From Calothrix brevissima NIES-22 (lineage in GTDB: Bacteria; Cyanobacteriota; Cyanobacteriia; Cyanobacteriales; Nostocaceae), in contig NZ_AP018207.1 of NCBI RefSeq assembly GCF_002367995.1, positions 3,967,083-4,031,082 of the forward strand: a DNA stretch of 64,000 bases, written 5' to 3'. Below the pieces are notes generated by a model. The model was given only the letters and a program-made list of their open reading frames with translations. It made no database searches and was not told the origin of the DNA. Made by a program: the position numbers and the translations under genes. Each line of letters begins with the position of its first letter. The stretch's first letter is position 1. Positions 8,464 to 17,971 of the stretch are shown here, piece by piece.

Positions 8464-10368
8464 TTATTTGCTTTCAGTGAAGTCAGCATCAATGACATCA
8501 TCACCGCCGCCAGAAGGAGGGGTGGGGCCGCCATCACCTGCACCAGGCGCACCAGGCGCAGCACCGCCAGCTTGTTGATAGATGTTGCTACCAACTGCAA
8601 ATAATGCTTGTTGCAATTCTGGTGTCAGCTTCTTAATTTGCTCATCATCTTCCTTGGCTACAGCCTCGCGCAAGTCTTTCACCAAACCTTCAACTTTGGT
8701 TTTGTCAGCCGCAGGAACTTTATCACCTAATTCTTGCAGTTGCTTCTCTGCTTGGTAAGCCAAGGAATCAGCTTGGTTCTTGCGTTCAATCTTCTCACGA
8801 CGTTCCTTATCAGAAGAAGCGTTTTGTTCAGCTTCTCTCACCATCCGGTCAACATCGTTTTTATCTAATGTTGAAGCACCGGTGATGCTGATGGATTGTT
8901 CCTTACCAGTACCTTTGTCTTTTGCAGTAACGTTGAGGATACCGTTAGCGTCGATGTCAAAGATAACTTCAATTTGGGGGACACCGCGTGGTGCAGAAGG
9001 AATACCATCTAAGCGGAAGGTTCCCAGACTCTTGTTATCGTTAGCAAATTCCCGTTCACCTTGAAGAACGTGGATTTCTACATTGCTTTGACCATCAACT
9101 GCTGTGGAGAAGACTTCAGACTTCTTGGTAGGAATTGTGGTGTTACGAGGAATAATCTTGGTCATCACACCACCCAAGGTTTCAACACCTAGAGACAATG
9201 GTGTTACGTCTAACAACAAGATACCAGTAACATCACCAGCTAATACGCCGGCTTGAATAGCAGCACCAACGGCTACCACTTCATCAGGGTTAACAGTTTG
9301 GTTAGGATCTCTACCTAACAACCGCTTCACTAACTGTTGTACTGCGGGAATCCGGGTAGAACCGCCCACGAGTACCACTTCATCGATATTTTCTTTGGTT
9401 AGCTTGGCATCTCTGAGAGCGTTTTCTACAGGGATGCGGGAACGGTCGATTAAGTCTGAGCAGAGTTCTTCAAACTGAGCGCGGGTTAGAGTTGTATCCA
9501 GGTGCTTAGGCCCGTCTTGGGTAGCGGTGATAAATGGTAAGTTAATTTCCGCTTGGGTAACGCTAGAAAGTTCAATCTTCGCTTTTTCAGCAGCTTCAGT
9601 TAAACGCTGTAAGGCTTGTCTATCTTTACGTAAATCGATACCTTCTTCTTTGCGGAATTGTTCAGCTAAGAAGTCAACAATTTTCTTATCGAAGTCATCA
9701 CCACCAAGGTGGGTATCACCAGATGTTGCTAGTACTTCAAATACGCCGTCACCAACTTCTAAGACAGATACGTCGAAGGTACCACCACCAAGGTCAAATA
9801 CCAGAATGGTTTCGTTACTCTTCTTGTCAAATCCGTAAGCGAGAGAAGCGGCTGTAGGTTCGTTGATAATCCGCAGAACTTCAATACCAGCAATCTTACC
9901 AGCGTCTTTTGTAGCTTGGCGCTGAGAGTCGTTAAAATAAGCCGGAACAGTAATTACAGCTTGTGTAACAGTTTCACCCAGATATTTACTAGCATCTTCA
10001 ACTAGTTTGCGCAGAACCTTAGCAGAAATTTCTTCAGGAGCAAATTGTTTACCAGCTCCAGGAGAGTCTACCTTAACGTTACCGCTACTGCTGAGTACTT
10101 TATAAGAAACTTCTGTAGCTTCGTTTGTAACTTCATCAAAGCGGCGACCAATAAAGCGCTTTACAGAGTAGAAAGTGTTTTCTGGGTTCATCACCGCTTG
10201 ACGTTTAGCGATTTGCCCAACCAAAGTATCGCCGTTTTTCGCAAATGCTACAACAGATGGTGTTGTCCGAAAACCCTCTGCGTTAGCAATAACCGTGGGT
10301 TTACCACCTTCCATGACTGCTACGCAGGAGTTTGTTGTACCTAAGTCTATTCCAACTACCTTTGCCAT
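8464..10368 (-). CDS. dnaK: Chaperone protein DnaK (Hsp70), DnaK2-like
   Basis: A 634-residue Hsp70 chaperone that binds unfolded polypeptides and is driven by ATP hydrolysis. It has the N-terminal [17 protein letters not shown] phosphate loop, [13 protein letters not shown], the [11 protein letters not shown] signature, the linker [12 protein letters not shown] (here [12 protein letters not shown]), a substrate-binding domain, a Gly/Pro-rich tail and the cytosolic C-terminal end [12 protein letters not shown]. Cyanobacteria carry several dnaK genes; the 634-residue length and standard C-terminus fit the general stress-inducible DnaK2. There is no grpE or dnaJ beside it. I saw no CIRCE element in the roughly 470-bp leader. 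Confidence 0.95.
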   Translation of the reverse strand: MAKVVGIDLGTTNSCVAVMEGGKPTVIANAEGFRTTPSVVAFAKNGDTLVGQIAKRQAVMNPENTFYSVKRFIGRRFDEVTNEATEVSYKVLSSSGNVKVDSPGAGKQFAPEEISAKVLRKLVEDASKYLGETVTQAVITVPAYFNDSQRQATKDAGKIAGIEVLRIINEPTAASLAYGFDKKSNETILVFDLGGGTFDVSVLEVGDGVFEVLATSGDTHLGGDDFDKKIVDFLAEQFRKEEGIDLRKDRQALQRLTEAAEKAKIELSSVTQAEINLPFITATQDGPKHLDTTLTRAQFEELCSDLIDRSRIPVENALRDAKLTKENIDEVVLVGGSTRIPAVQQLVKRLLGRDPNQTVNPDEVVAVGAAIQAGVLAGDVTGILLLDVTPLSLGVETLGGVMTKIIPRNTTIPTKKSEVFSTAVDGQSNVEIHVLQGEREFANDNKSLGTFRLDGIPSAPRGVPQIEVIFDIDANGILNVTAKDKGTGKEQSISITGASTLDKNDVDRMVREAEQNASSDKERREKIERKNQADSLAYQAEKQLQELGDKVPAADKTKVEGLVKDLREAVAKEDDEQIKKLTPELQQALFAVGSNIYQQAGGAAPGAPGAGDGGPTPPSGGGDDVIDADFTESK

Positions 10369-10846
10369 TTTAACTGCTGGCTCCGTATAACTACAAATGA
10401 ATGAGATTTATTAAGGTCTAAATTTTTGAACCAACTGTGTTGATTAATGCAGCCAGTTCAGCATGAATACCTTTGGTGGGGTTTTTTGGGGCATGAGACC
10501 CAATACTATGCTGATATATATACTGAGCTTATGTAGTCAGTTCATTAAAGGGGGTTTCCCGAACCTGTTAAGGGACGGTTCAACTTGACGATGCATTGAG
10601 TTGGCTCATGGATTAATTCGCTTGCACACTGTACTAATGTATGAGAATTAATACTTTCAGGAATTGGGGCGAACCGTAAAATCAAAGTGGGGTTTGCCGT
10701 CTTTATAATGTTTGTCAGTAGTTAGTGGTCAGTTGTCAGTTGTTGAGAAGTCAATGGTCAATAGTCAATGGTCAATAGTCATTGGTCATTTGTGATTAGT
10801 CTTTTTTGTCGGTTTATTCACTGACTGTGGGTGGGGAAAAAATTGT
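10369..10846. other. Divergent intergenic region upstream of dnaK, with seven-base repeats
   Basis: Serves as leader of dnaK (leftward) and of the ADP-ribosylglycohydrolase gene (rightward). From 10714 to about 10799 it contains mixed seven-base units (tcagtag, tcagttg, tcaatgg, tcaatag), the STRR class. No additional gene. Confidence 0.55.
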
Positions 10847-11839
10847 ATGCGTCGTGCTTCTGGATGTTTATTTGGGCTGGCTCTTGGTGATGCTTTGGGT
10901 GCTGTGACGGAATTTCTCAGCGTTGCAGAAATCTGTCGTCGCTTTCCACCTCAGGGGCCCCAAGTACCAGAAGGGAATCCAGCACTGGTGACTGACGATA
11001 CGCAAATGACTTTAGCTGTGGCGCAGGCGTTAATTGAGGCTGACTCAGCAAACTGGAATGTAACTAGTTTGGAAGCAGCGCTTAGACGTAACTTTGTTGA
11101 GTGGTTGAATAGTCCAGATAATAATCGTGCACCTGGGATGACTTGTTTAGGTGCTTGTAAAGCTTTAGCAACTGGGATACCTTGGCAGGAAGCAACTAGG
11201 GTAAATTCTAAAGGTTGTGGTGCAAATATGCGGGTTGCGCCTGTGGGTTTGTTGGGATTAGATGTAAATACTTGTGGAGCGATCGCACAATTTCAAGCTG
11301 CATTAACACATGGTCATCCTACAGCTTTGGCTGCTTCTGATTTAACCGCAACTGCGATCGCAGATCTGATTAATGGTGGCGATCCACAAAGTTTACCTTC
11401 CCGACTTTACAAATATGCCCAGAGTCAGCGCTCAGTTTATCATCATGATTGGCTAGGTTCGCTTTGGCAGCGTTCCTACATCAATACACCAGAGGAATTT
11501 ATTAGTCGTGGCTGGGATGAATGTCTAGCTGTACTCGATCGCCTCAACAATGCATTAGCAAATCCCAATCGCGAAGCCGATCCTTGTTTAGCCACTGGTG
11601 ATGGTTGGGTAGCAGAAGAAGCATTTGCTACAGGTTTATTATGCTTTTTACTATTTCCCGAAGAACCATTAGCTGCACTACGACGTGCAGCAGTCACAGC
11701 AGGTGATTCTGATTCTATTGCTTGTTTAACTGGGGCGTTTGCTGGTGCTTATTTAGGTATGGCTGCTTGGCCGGAAGATTGGGTAACTCGTATTGAATAC
11801 CGCGATCGACTCATAACAATAGGTAAACTTTGGGATTGA
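10847..11839 (+). CDS. ADP-ribosylglycohydrolase family protein
   Basis: A 330-residue member of the DraG/ARH family, which removes ADP-ribose from proteins or other molecules using a binuclear metal centre. Seen: the N-terminal GCLFGLALGDALGA, the metal-binding TDDTQM (49-54), and the second metal site AGDSDS (285-290) close to the C-terminus. Length and motif spacing are complete, so it should be active. It is not necessarily the nitrogenase reductase-activating enzyme, since the family has many substrates and no draT partner is nearby. Start at 10847 opens directly into the conserved N-terminus. Confidence 0.88.
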   Translation: MRRASGCLFGLALGDALGAVTEFLSVAEICRRFPPQGPQVPEGNPALVTDDTQMTLAVAQALIEADSANWNVTSLEAALRRNFVEWLNSPDNNRAPGMTCLGACKALATGIPWQEATRVNSKGCGANMRVAPVGLLGLDVNTCGAIAQFQAALTHGHPTALAASDLTATAIADLINGGDPQSLPSRLYKYAQSQRSVYHHDWLGSLWQRSYINTPEEFISRGWDECLAVLDRLNNALANPNREADPCLATGDGWVAEEAFATGLLCFLLFPEEPLAALRRAAVTAGDSDSIACLTGAFAGAYLGMAAWPEDWVTRIEYRDRLITIGKLWD

Positions 11840-11910
11840 ATTTTTTTGCTGCCAATTTAACAGCGTAAAAGCGGTAAAATCGCAAAAGCGCAAATTTCAG
11901 CCCAGCCAGA

Positions 11911-12744
11911 GTGAAAACTGACAGCATCTTTTATCGCCTTTTTCAAGAACTACCAGAAATTTTTTTTGAATTAATTGGTAACCCTCCCGACAATGCAGAG
12001 GCTTATCAATTTTCCTCTGTGGAAATTAAGCAGACTGCATTTCGGATTGATGGTGTTTTTCTTCCAATCCAAGGAGAACAGAATCCGATTTACTTTGTGG
12101 AAGTTCAATTTCAACCTGACGCAGAAATTTATTCGCGCCTAGTTTCGGAAATTTATTTATACCTACGTCAAAACCAACCAAAAAATTCTTGGCGGGGAGT
12201 AGTCATTTATCCAACGCGCAGTCTAGATATATCAGATATCAATAATTACAGTGAATTATTCACCAGTCAGCGTATCAGTCGGATCTATCTGGATGAATTA
12301 GGTGAAATAGCATCATTGCCAGTTGGTATTGCTACTATTAAATTAGTTCTGGAAGATAAAGATACAGCAGTTGTAAGTGCTAGGGAATTAATCAACAGAA
12401 CCCAACAGGAAATTAACACCGAATCAAAACAGCGACAGTTACTAGAATTAATAGAGACAATCTTGGTTTATAAGTTTCCTACTATGAGTCGAGAGGAGAT
12501 AGAGAGTATGTTTGGTTTAAGTGAGTTGAAGCAGACAAGAGTTTATCAAGAAGCACAGGAAGAAGGCAGACAAAAAGGTATTGAAGAAGGTAGACAAAGA
12601 GGTATTGAGGAAGCGAATTTAAATGCTATTTCTGGAATGCTAATGTTAGGTTTGACAATTGAACAAATTGCCCAAGCTTTGAATTTGGATATTGCACAAG
12701 TGAGAAATGCTGCACAACAAGCAAAAACTCAGAATGATAGATAA
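11911..12744 (+). CDS. Rpn/DUF2887 family PD-(D/E)XK nuclease-like protein
   Basis: A 277-residue protein starting with GTG. The N-terminus FYRLFQELPEIFFELIG, followed by AFRIDGVFLP and YFVEVQFQPD, is the family pattern of DUF2887/Rpn proteins, in which the D...ExQ core is of the PD-(D/E)XK nuclease fold. The C-terminal part has a charged EEGRQKGIEEGRQRGIEE repeat and a short helical tail (LTIEQIAQALNLD). Such proteins are abundant in cyanobacteria and often annotated as putative transposases; the biological role is unsettled, with recombination-promoting nuclease activity known for E. coli Rpn proteins. The start is supported by the TTG/GTG-initiated alignment to FYRLF. Confidence 0.8.
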   Translation: MKTDSIFYRLFQELPEIFFELIGNPPDNAEAYQFSSVEIKQTAFRIDGVFLPIQGEQNPIYFVEVQFQPDAEIYSRLVSEIYLYLRQNQPKNSWRGVVIYPTRSLDISDINNYSELFTSQRISRIYLDELGEIASLPVGIATIKLVLEDKDTAVVSARELINRTQQEINTESKQRQLLELIETILVYKFPTMSREEIESMFGLSELKQTRVYQEAQEEGRQKGIEEGRQRGIEEANLNAISGMLMLGLTIEQIAQALNLDIAQVRNAAQQAKTQNDR

Positions 12745-12905
12745 TTGATCGGCGTTAAAATCTCTGACTAGACTTATACAACAAGGAAAATTATTACCCT
12801 CACAGCACTAAGTGTGATGTGACTAAAATTATCGAAAATTTGGCGATCGCTAAATTCGTATTTTAATTAAGAAATATCAATAAGTTGACATTTTGGATTG
12901 TTTAT

Positions 12906-13961
12906 ATGCTTACTCTTTCTCCTAGCCTGCAAGCTAGACTTTCCCAACCTCTGAAAATCGGCTCCTTTGAAGTCAACAGCCGGGTTTTACAGTCGCCTTT
13001 ATCTGGAGTCACAGATTTGGTATTTCGCCGTTTGGTACGTCGCTACGCGCCAGATTCGATGATGTACACAGAAATGGTAAATGCTACGGGGTTGCACTAT
13101 GTGAAACAGTTACCGAAAATTATGGAGGTAGACCCCAAGGAACGACCAATTAGCATACAGTTATTTGACTGTCGCCCAGATTTTTTAGCAGAAGCCGCAG
13201 TTAAAGCTGTCGCGGAAGGTGCGGATACTGTTGATATTAATATGGGTTGTCCAGTTAATAAAATTACCAAAAATGGCGGTGGTTCTTCGCTGTTACGTCA
13301 GCCAGAAGTTGCAGAAGCAATTGTGCGGGAAGTGGTGAAGGCTGTTGATGTCCCAGTAACAGTTAAAACTCGTATTGGCTGGAATGATAAAGAAATTACA
13401 ATTCTTGATTTTGCCAAACGCATGGAAGACGCTGGCGCACAAATGATCACCGTCCACGGACGCACTCGTGCCCAAGGATACAATGGTAATGCACGTTGGG
13501 AATGGATTGCCCGTGTAAAGGAAGTACTTTCTATTCCAGTGATTGGCAACGGGGATATATTCTCTGTAGAAGCGGCGGTGAAATGTTTAGAACAAACTGG
13601 TGCTGATGGGGTAATGTGTTCTCGCGGAACTTTAGGTTATCCGTTTTTAGTGGGAGAAGTCGATCATTTCTTGAAAACTGGAGAACTGTTAACGCCACCT
13701 ACTCCGATTCAGCGTTTAGAATGTGCCAGAGATCATTTACAAGCTTTGTGGGAATATAAAGGCGATCGCGGTGTCCGTCAAGCCCGTAAGCACATGACTT
13801 GGTACGCTAAAGGTTTTGTCGGTGCTGCTGATTTACGTGGACAGTTAAGTTTAGTGGAAAATGTTAATCAAGGTTTAGATTTAATCGATCGCGCTATTGA
13901 ACAATTGACTAAGGGTTATGAACCAGAAGTAGATATAGAATCTAACTTTGCTATAGCCTAA
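12906..13961 (+). CDS. dus: tRNA-dihydrouridine synthase (DusA/DusB-type)
   Basis: A flavoenzyme that reduces specific uridines in the tRNA D-loop. TIM-barrel motifs: SPLSGVTDLVFRRL near the N-terminus, QLFDCRPD, the signature DINMGCPVNKI with the catalytic cysteine at about 115, VKTRIGW, TVHGRTRAQGYNG and GNGDIF. The frame is open upstream to a TTG at 12885, but the ATG at 12906 (MLTLSPSLQARLSQPLKIG) is the better start because the conserved sequence begins soon after. Two HIP1-like sites lie within the gene. Glutaminase follows 27 bp downstream and may be cotranscribed. Confidence 0.93.
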   Translation: MLTLSPSLQARLSQPLKIGSFEVNSRVLQSPLSGVTDLVFRRLVRRYAPDSMMYTEMVNATGLHYVKQLPKIMEVDPKERPISIQLFDCRPDFLAEAAVKAVAEGADTVDINMGCPVNKITKNGGGSSLLRQPEVAEAIVREVVKAVDVPVTVKTRIGWNDKEITILDFAKRMEDAGAQMITVHGRTRAQGYNGNARWEWIARVKEVLSIPVIGNGDIFSVEAAVKCLEQTGADGVMCSRGTLGYPFLVGEVDHFLKTGELLTPPTPIQRLECARDHLQALWEYKGDRGVRQARKHMTWYAKGFVGAADLRGQLSLVENVNQGLDLIDRAIEQLTKGYEPEVDIESNFAIA

Positions 13962-13988
13962 AGTTTATGGGTAAATCGTCTTAAATAC

Positions 13989-14912
13989 GTGCCAATTTTG
14001 ACAAAGCTTACAGCAATAAATCTTACAGAATTATCAACTTGGGTTGAGCAAGCTAAATCCTATGTTCATCGCGGACGAGTAGCCGATCGCACTCCGCGAT
14101 TAAACATGGCTAATCCCTATTGGTTTGCGGTTCACATCTGTTGTGTCACGGGACAAAATTACAGTGTTGGCGATACAGCTTGTGTATTCCCACTCATGAG
14201 TGTAGTTAAAGCGTTTTCACTACTCTATCTGTTAGAAATGTTCGGTGCAGAGAAGGTTTTGCAATGGGTAGGAATTGAACCATCGCAAGCACCGTTTAAT
14301 TCTTTAGATCAATTAATTGCCGATCGCGGTTACCCCCGCAATCCGATGATTAACAGTGGCGCTATTACTTTAGCAGATAAATTACCAGGGGATAATGCTA
14401 GCGATCGCACTCAGCGTTTGTGTCAATGGCTGAACCAATTAGCAGGTTGTCAGCTAAAGTTAGATGAATTAATGCTTGCTTCAGTTCGCTTAACACGTTC
14501 GCCAGCAAATCAAGCGATCGCTAATTATTTAGCAGAAACCCAGTATCTCGATAATCCAGAAATAGCTCTTGACACATACGAACAAATATGCAGCTTGTCG
14601 GGACAGGTAGAAGACTTAGCTTTAATTGGCAAACTCTTAGCTACGAGAGATGGGGTAATATCCGCAAAAAACCGCCGAATAGTTAATGCTGTAATGTTAA
14701 CCTGCGGATTATATGAAGCATCTGCTGAGTTTGCTGTCAGAATCGGTTTACCAATGAAATCGGGCATAGGTGGTGGACTGTTAGCAATAATACCAGGCGC
14801 AGGAGCGATCGCTTGTTACAGCCCTGCCTTAGATACTGTAGGTAATCCGGTAGCTGGGCTAGCATTTGTTGAAACTTTAGCACAGCAACTAGAGTTGAGT
14901 ATTTTTGGATAA
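13989..14912 (+). CDS. glsA: Glutaminase (GlsA family)
   Basis: A 307-residue serine-dependent glutaminase, hydrolysing glutamine to glutamate and ammonia. It has a beta-lactamase-like fold with catalytic Ser71-x-x-Lys74 in PLMSVVKAFSL, the GYPRNPMINSGAI motif, and the Gly-rich KSGIGGGLLAIIPG near the C-terminus. The usual QSISK is here MSVVK, so the Ser-x-x-Lys pair is kept but the neighbours differ. Starts with GTG. In a diazotroph it would influence the glutamine/glutamate balance. It follows the dus gene at 27 bp and precedes the methyltransferase at 6 bp, suggesting a three-gene transcript. Confidence 0.9.
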   Translation: MPILTKLTAINLTELSTWVEQAKSYVHRGRVADRTPRLNMANPYWFAVHICCVTGQNYSVGDTACVFPLMSVVKAFSLLYLLEMFGAEKVLQWVGIEPSQAPFNSLDQLIADRGYPRNPMINSGAITLADKLPGDNASDRTQRLCQWLNQLAGCQLKLDELMLASVRLTRSPANQAIANYLAETQYLDNPEIALDTYEQICSLSGQVEDLALIGKLLATRDGVISAKNRRIVNAVMLTCGLYEASAEFAVRIGLPMKSGIGGGLLAIIPGAGAIACYSPALDTVGNPVAGLAFVETLAQQLELSIFG

Positions 14913-14918
14913 TGAGCA

Positions 14919-15740
14919 ATGAAAAATTTGTCACCACAACCTGACTATTATGCTAAAGATGCAGCACAAAGAAAAAGCTGGTATACAAAAGTAGCAGATG
15001 CCTACAATCAAGCCAGACCACGCTATCACCAGGATATAATTTCTCGTGCTGTTGAGTTAGCCCATCTTGCCAATGATGCCATCATTCTTGAGATAGGATG
15101 CGGTACAGGAATTGCAACAATCGCCTTTGCACAACTAGGCTTTTCCATAGTCTGTCTAGAACCAAACCAGGAAATGTGTAGCTTCGCCAGACAGAACTGT
15201 TCACAATATTTATCTATACAGTTTCACAATAGTTTCTTTGAAGAGTGGAAGCTAGAAACTATTAAATTTGATGCAGTTTTAGCAGCCACAGCTTTTCATT
15301 GGATACAACCTGAGATTAAGTATCAAAAAGCAGCTGATGCTTTAAAAGATAGTGGCTATCTAATATTGTTGTGGAATATGACACCCCAACCGCCTGATGA
15401 AATTTATCAAGCATTACATGAGGTTTATCAACAACACGCCCCATCTCTAGCGCGATATGAAGATAAAGCTACTCAGGAAGAAATAGTTAGAGGATTTGGA
15501 CAGAATATCCTAGATTCTGGTCTATTTAAAAACTTGGTATGCGAACATAGGGAGTGTAATGTCACTTTAAATACTAATGATTATCTAACTCTTTTAAGTA
15601 CCTACTCCCCCTACTTAGCACTAGAAGCCCAGACACGAGATGCTTTGTTTACAGATATTAGCGAAGTGATAGACAAAAAATTCAAAGGTAGGATTGAGAT
15701 TTCCTACCTCAGTGCTTTTCAACTGGCTCAAAAAATATAA
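14919..15740 (+). CDS. Class I SAM-dependent methyltransferase
   Basis: 273 residues. The Rossmann motif ILEIGCGTGIATIAFA (about 56-70), an acidic post-I residue in CLEPNQEM and the late motif FDAVLAATAFHWI identify a class I SAM methyltransferase of the UbiE/Methyltransf_11 type. The N-terminus (KVADAYNQARPRYHQDI) resembles small-molecule methyltransferases. Substrate is unknown. It lies 6 bp after glsA on the same strand, so translation is probably coupled. Confidence 0.85.
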   Translation: MKNLSPQPDYYAKDAAQRKSWYTKVADAYNQARPRYHQDIISRAVELAHLANDAIILEIGCGTGIATIAFAQLGFSIVCLEPNQEMCSFARQNCSQYLSIQFHNSFFEEWKLETIKFDAVLAATAFHWIQPEIKYQKAADALKDSGYLILLWNMTPQPPDEIYQALHEVYQQHAPSLARYEDKATQEEIVRGFGQNILDSGLFKNLVCEHRECNVTLNTNDYLTLLSTYSPYLALEAQTRDALFTDISEVIDKKFKGRIEISYLSAFQLAQKI

Positions 15741-15751
15741 TTCCTCTAGCG

Positions 15752-17287
15752 CTATTCGGTAAGGGAAAAGTTAGGCGATTTTTCTTCAGTTTGGTTTACC
15801 TGTGGTTGAGGTATCGGGGTAGCCTCTGGTGATGGCGCAATTGGTTGAGTTACGGGAGAATCAATAATTTCTGGTGTATTGGGCGCTACACTAGGCGAAA
15901 GTTGGGGCGTAGGACGTGGACGACGCTGAAAATATTTGCTTAATCGCGTTGTTAAAGGCTGTTCTACCTCTGGTTGCGGCGACTCTGTAACAGTTGGCGT
16001 TGGCGTTACCTCTGGTTGCGGCGACTCTGTAACAGTTGGCGTTGGCGTTACCTCTGGTTGCGGCGACTCTGTAACAGTCGGCGTCGGCGTTACCTCTGGT
16101 TGCGGCGACTCTGTAACAGTCGGCGTCGGCGTTACCTCTGGTTGTATTGGCGACTCGCTAGGAGACGGTGTAGCCACTGGACGAGGACGACGCTGGAAAT
16201 ATCCGCCAGATTTTGGTTTTTCTGGTAACTGAGTAGCTTCAGGAGTTGGTGTTATTTCTGGTTGTGGTTCTATTATCGGTTCTGGCTGTTTTGATTCAGT
16301 AGGCTGTGTTATCGTTGTTTCTGGAACCTTAACTTCTGGAGTTGGCTGTGGTTCTGGTGTGGGTTCTGGTGTTGGTACTTTAGCAGTATAATTTGGGTCT
16401 ACAATGCTACGTACCTCATCTGCTGTCAATTCTCCTCTCACAATTCTCGAAAGGGTATCTTTACCATTAGGTTGGTAGTTAATTATTCCCACTGTGGTAT
16501 TGAAGACATTTTTGACAGGATTACCCTGATTATCGAGAAATTCCAGTTTTACCCAATTTTTACCAGGTTTAAAGCCTTTGAGGTAAACAGGTTGCCAACG
16601 ATCCAAAATGAAGCTTTCACCATTAATCGTGCAACGAATCCGCCAATCACTGAGATTATCCTTGGGGTTATCTTGCGCTAAAAGGTGCAAAGGGGCATTA
16701 GTGAGGTAAAAGTCCAGTAAGATAGGTTCTGCGCCATAATCACCTTGGGGAATGCTGTAAGTTAACAACGGTAGAGATGGATCGGGGTTGTTATCTTCAG
16801 TTTTGGTAACAATATGAAATTGTATCTGGGCATAAGCACCTTCATTTTTAAAACTTTCATCCCAAGGGCGTAAGGCAAAGACACGCAAAGTATGAGTACC
16901 TGGAGCTAAGTCTGATAACACCAGGGGCTGATTTAAATCATAAACAGGTATATAAGGCTGATTATCAAGAATTACATGCAGATGAGTCCCTAATTTCAGT
17001 TCTGGGTTCTTAAATATGGGTAGATCCTTCACCTGCAAGCGGACTGTAACTTGATTTTCTTGCAGGACTTCCTCAGCTTTTGGTGTAATTATTGTCACCT
17101 GTGGCTGGTAGACTTCCAACGCTGGGCGTAGTTCTTGAATTGTATCGGGTGGGGAAACTTCTGCAAACTCTTTGGCAATCTGTTGCGGCTTACCCCTATC
17201 ACCCAAAGATACATCTTGGCTGACAGCTTTTTCACCACACCCTGCCAAACTCAAGATGATTAACAATGTCATCAGCAATTTCACCAT
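15752..17287 (-). CDS. Putative lipoprotein with Pro/Thr-rich tandem repeats
   Basis: Start taken at 17287, not the longer 17341 option, because this ATG is preceded at proper distance by GGAGG and opens a lipoprotein signal (MVKLLMTLLIILSLAGC), with the lipid-accepting Cys at residue 17. The region after it has Ig-like/beta-rich segments (VTIITPKAEEVLQENQVTVRLQ, LAPGTHTLRVFA) suited to a surface-exposed fold. The C-terminal 200 residues are Pro/Thr/Glu-rich and contain four copies of a 14-residue unit (PEVTPTPTVTESPQ) plus two YFQRRPRP motifs. I do not recognise a function; an envelope-anchored protein is likely. Confidence 0.75.
   Translation of the reverse strand: MVKLLMTLLIILSLAGCGEKAVSQDVSLGDRGKPQQIAKEFAEVSPPDTIQELRPALEVYQPQVTIITPKAEEVLQENQVTVRLQVKDLPIFKNPELKLGTHLHVILDNQPYIPVYDLNQPLVLSDLAPGTHTLRVFALRPWDESFKNEGAYAQIQFHIVTKTEDNNPDPSLPLLTYSIPQGDYGAEPILLDFYLTNAPLHLLAQDNPKDNLSDWRIRCTINGESFILDRWQPVYLKGFKPGKNWVKLEFLDNQGNPVKNVFNTTVGIINYQPNGKDTLSRIVRGELTADEVRSIVDPNYTAKVPTPEPTPEPQPTPEVKVPETTITQPTESKQPEPIIEPQPEITPTPEATQLPEKPKSGGYFQRRPRPVATPSPSESPIQPEVTPTPTVTESPQPEVTPTPTVTESPQPEVTPTPTVTESPQPEVTPTPTVTESPQPEVEQPLTTRLSKYFQRRPRPTPQLSPSVAPNTPEIIDSPVTQPIAPSPEATPIPQPQVNQTEEKSPNFSLTE
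15967..16145. repeat. 42-bp tandem repeat inside the lipoprotein gene
   Basis: Four nearly identical 42-bp units encode the 14-residue Pro/Thr repeat. Units differ by synonymous changes (gttggcgttgg versus gtcggcgtcgg), showing pairwise duplication. Copy number could vary between strains. Confidence 0.85.
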
Positions 17288-17971
17288 AGGGAACCTCCGG
17301 GGGAGGAGATTCTCTAAAACTTTTTTCTGCCAAGAGTTCATGCCTTCTACCCAGCGATGTCTTCAAGAACTGCCAAATTATTTTGGCTCAAACTGTCCAT
17401 AGGGAACTATAGCCCAAAATTTTTACTGCTGTATCCACATTGAGCAAATGCCAAGGTAGCAGTGGAATAAGAAAGTCCGAACTGTAGACGGATAAATTTA
17501 CATCAAGTTCCGCCTTTACTACCGATGTTACCTCAGCTTCCCTGACTTACCAGGAAAAATAAATTTAGCATTCGCCATTTTCGGCGACATACCATGAAGA
17601 TGGCATTTATTTGAGAGTTTTTTGCTAATCGTAATTTAAGGCTAACAGTAGCAAGCGCAACAGTCAAAATCCTTACTGTACGCCAAAAACCTATAATTTT
17701 TACGAATTGTGTTTGTTTGTAAATTAAATGAATAATCTATTGACTTTTTGTCCATTGTTTTGAAGTTCAAAGGCAGATTGGACAGATATTCTGGTGATTT
17801 TGAATTATTGTTAAATTATCTCCAACAATGTACAAGTTAAGACTTTATAATTCAACAGAAACAAACTTCCACATCGGGTCTTCATCGCCCCCCAGAATTT
17901 TCTGGAGGATGCGGTAATGGTTTACTTTGTGGTTTCCTGATTCCTCATTCCTTATCTAGAGAGGAGGTCGA
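17288..17971. promoter_or_regulatory. Upstream region and leader of psaA
   Basis: About 680 bp without a supported gene, expected to hold the promoter(s) of psaA-psaB, which are strongly and light-dependently transcribed in cyanobacteria. A short hairpin (ccccagaa / ttctggag) lies at about 17891-17910, and a very strong ribosome-binding site GAGGAGG sits at 17961-17967, 4 bp before the psaA ATG. A 29-codon open frame from an ATG at 17828 is probably incidental. Confidence 0.55.

Noticed and set aside
10847-11839. Calling the ADP-ribosylglycohydrolase the nitrogenase reactivating enzyme DraG
   Set aside because: The family is broad, no draT is adjacent, and cyanobacteria generally do not use the DraT/DraG switch in the known way.
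12885-12905. TTG start seven codons upstream of the dus gene
   Set aside because: The added residues (MTFWIVY) are not part of the conserved N-terminus; the ATG at 12906 is more likely.
17828-17917. 29-codon open frame in the psaA leader
   Set aside because: No ribosome-binding site or conservation evidence, and the length is within chance in this leader.
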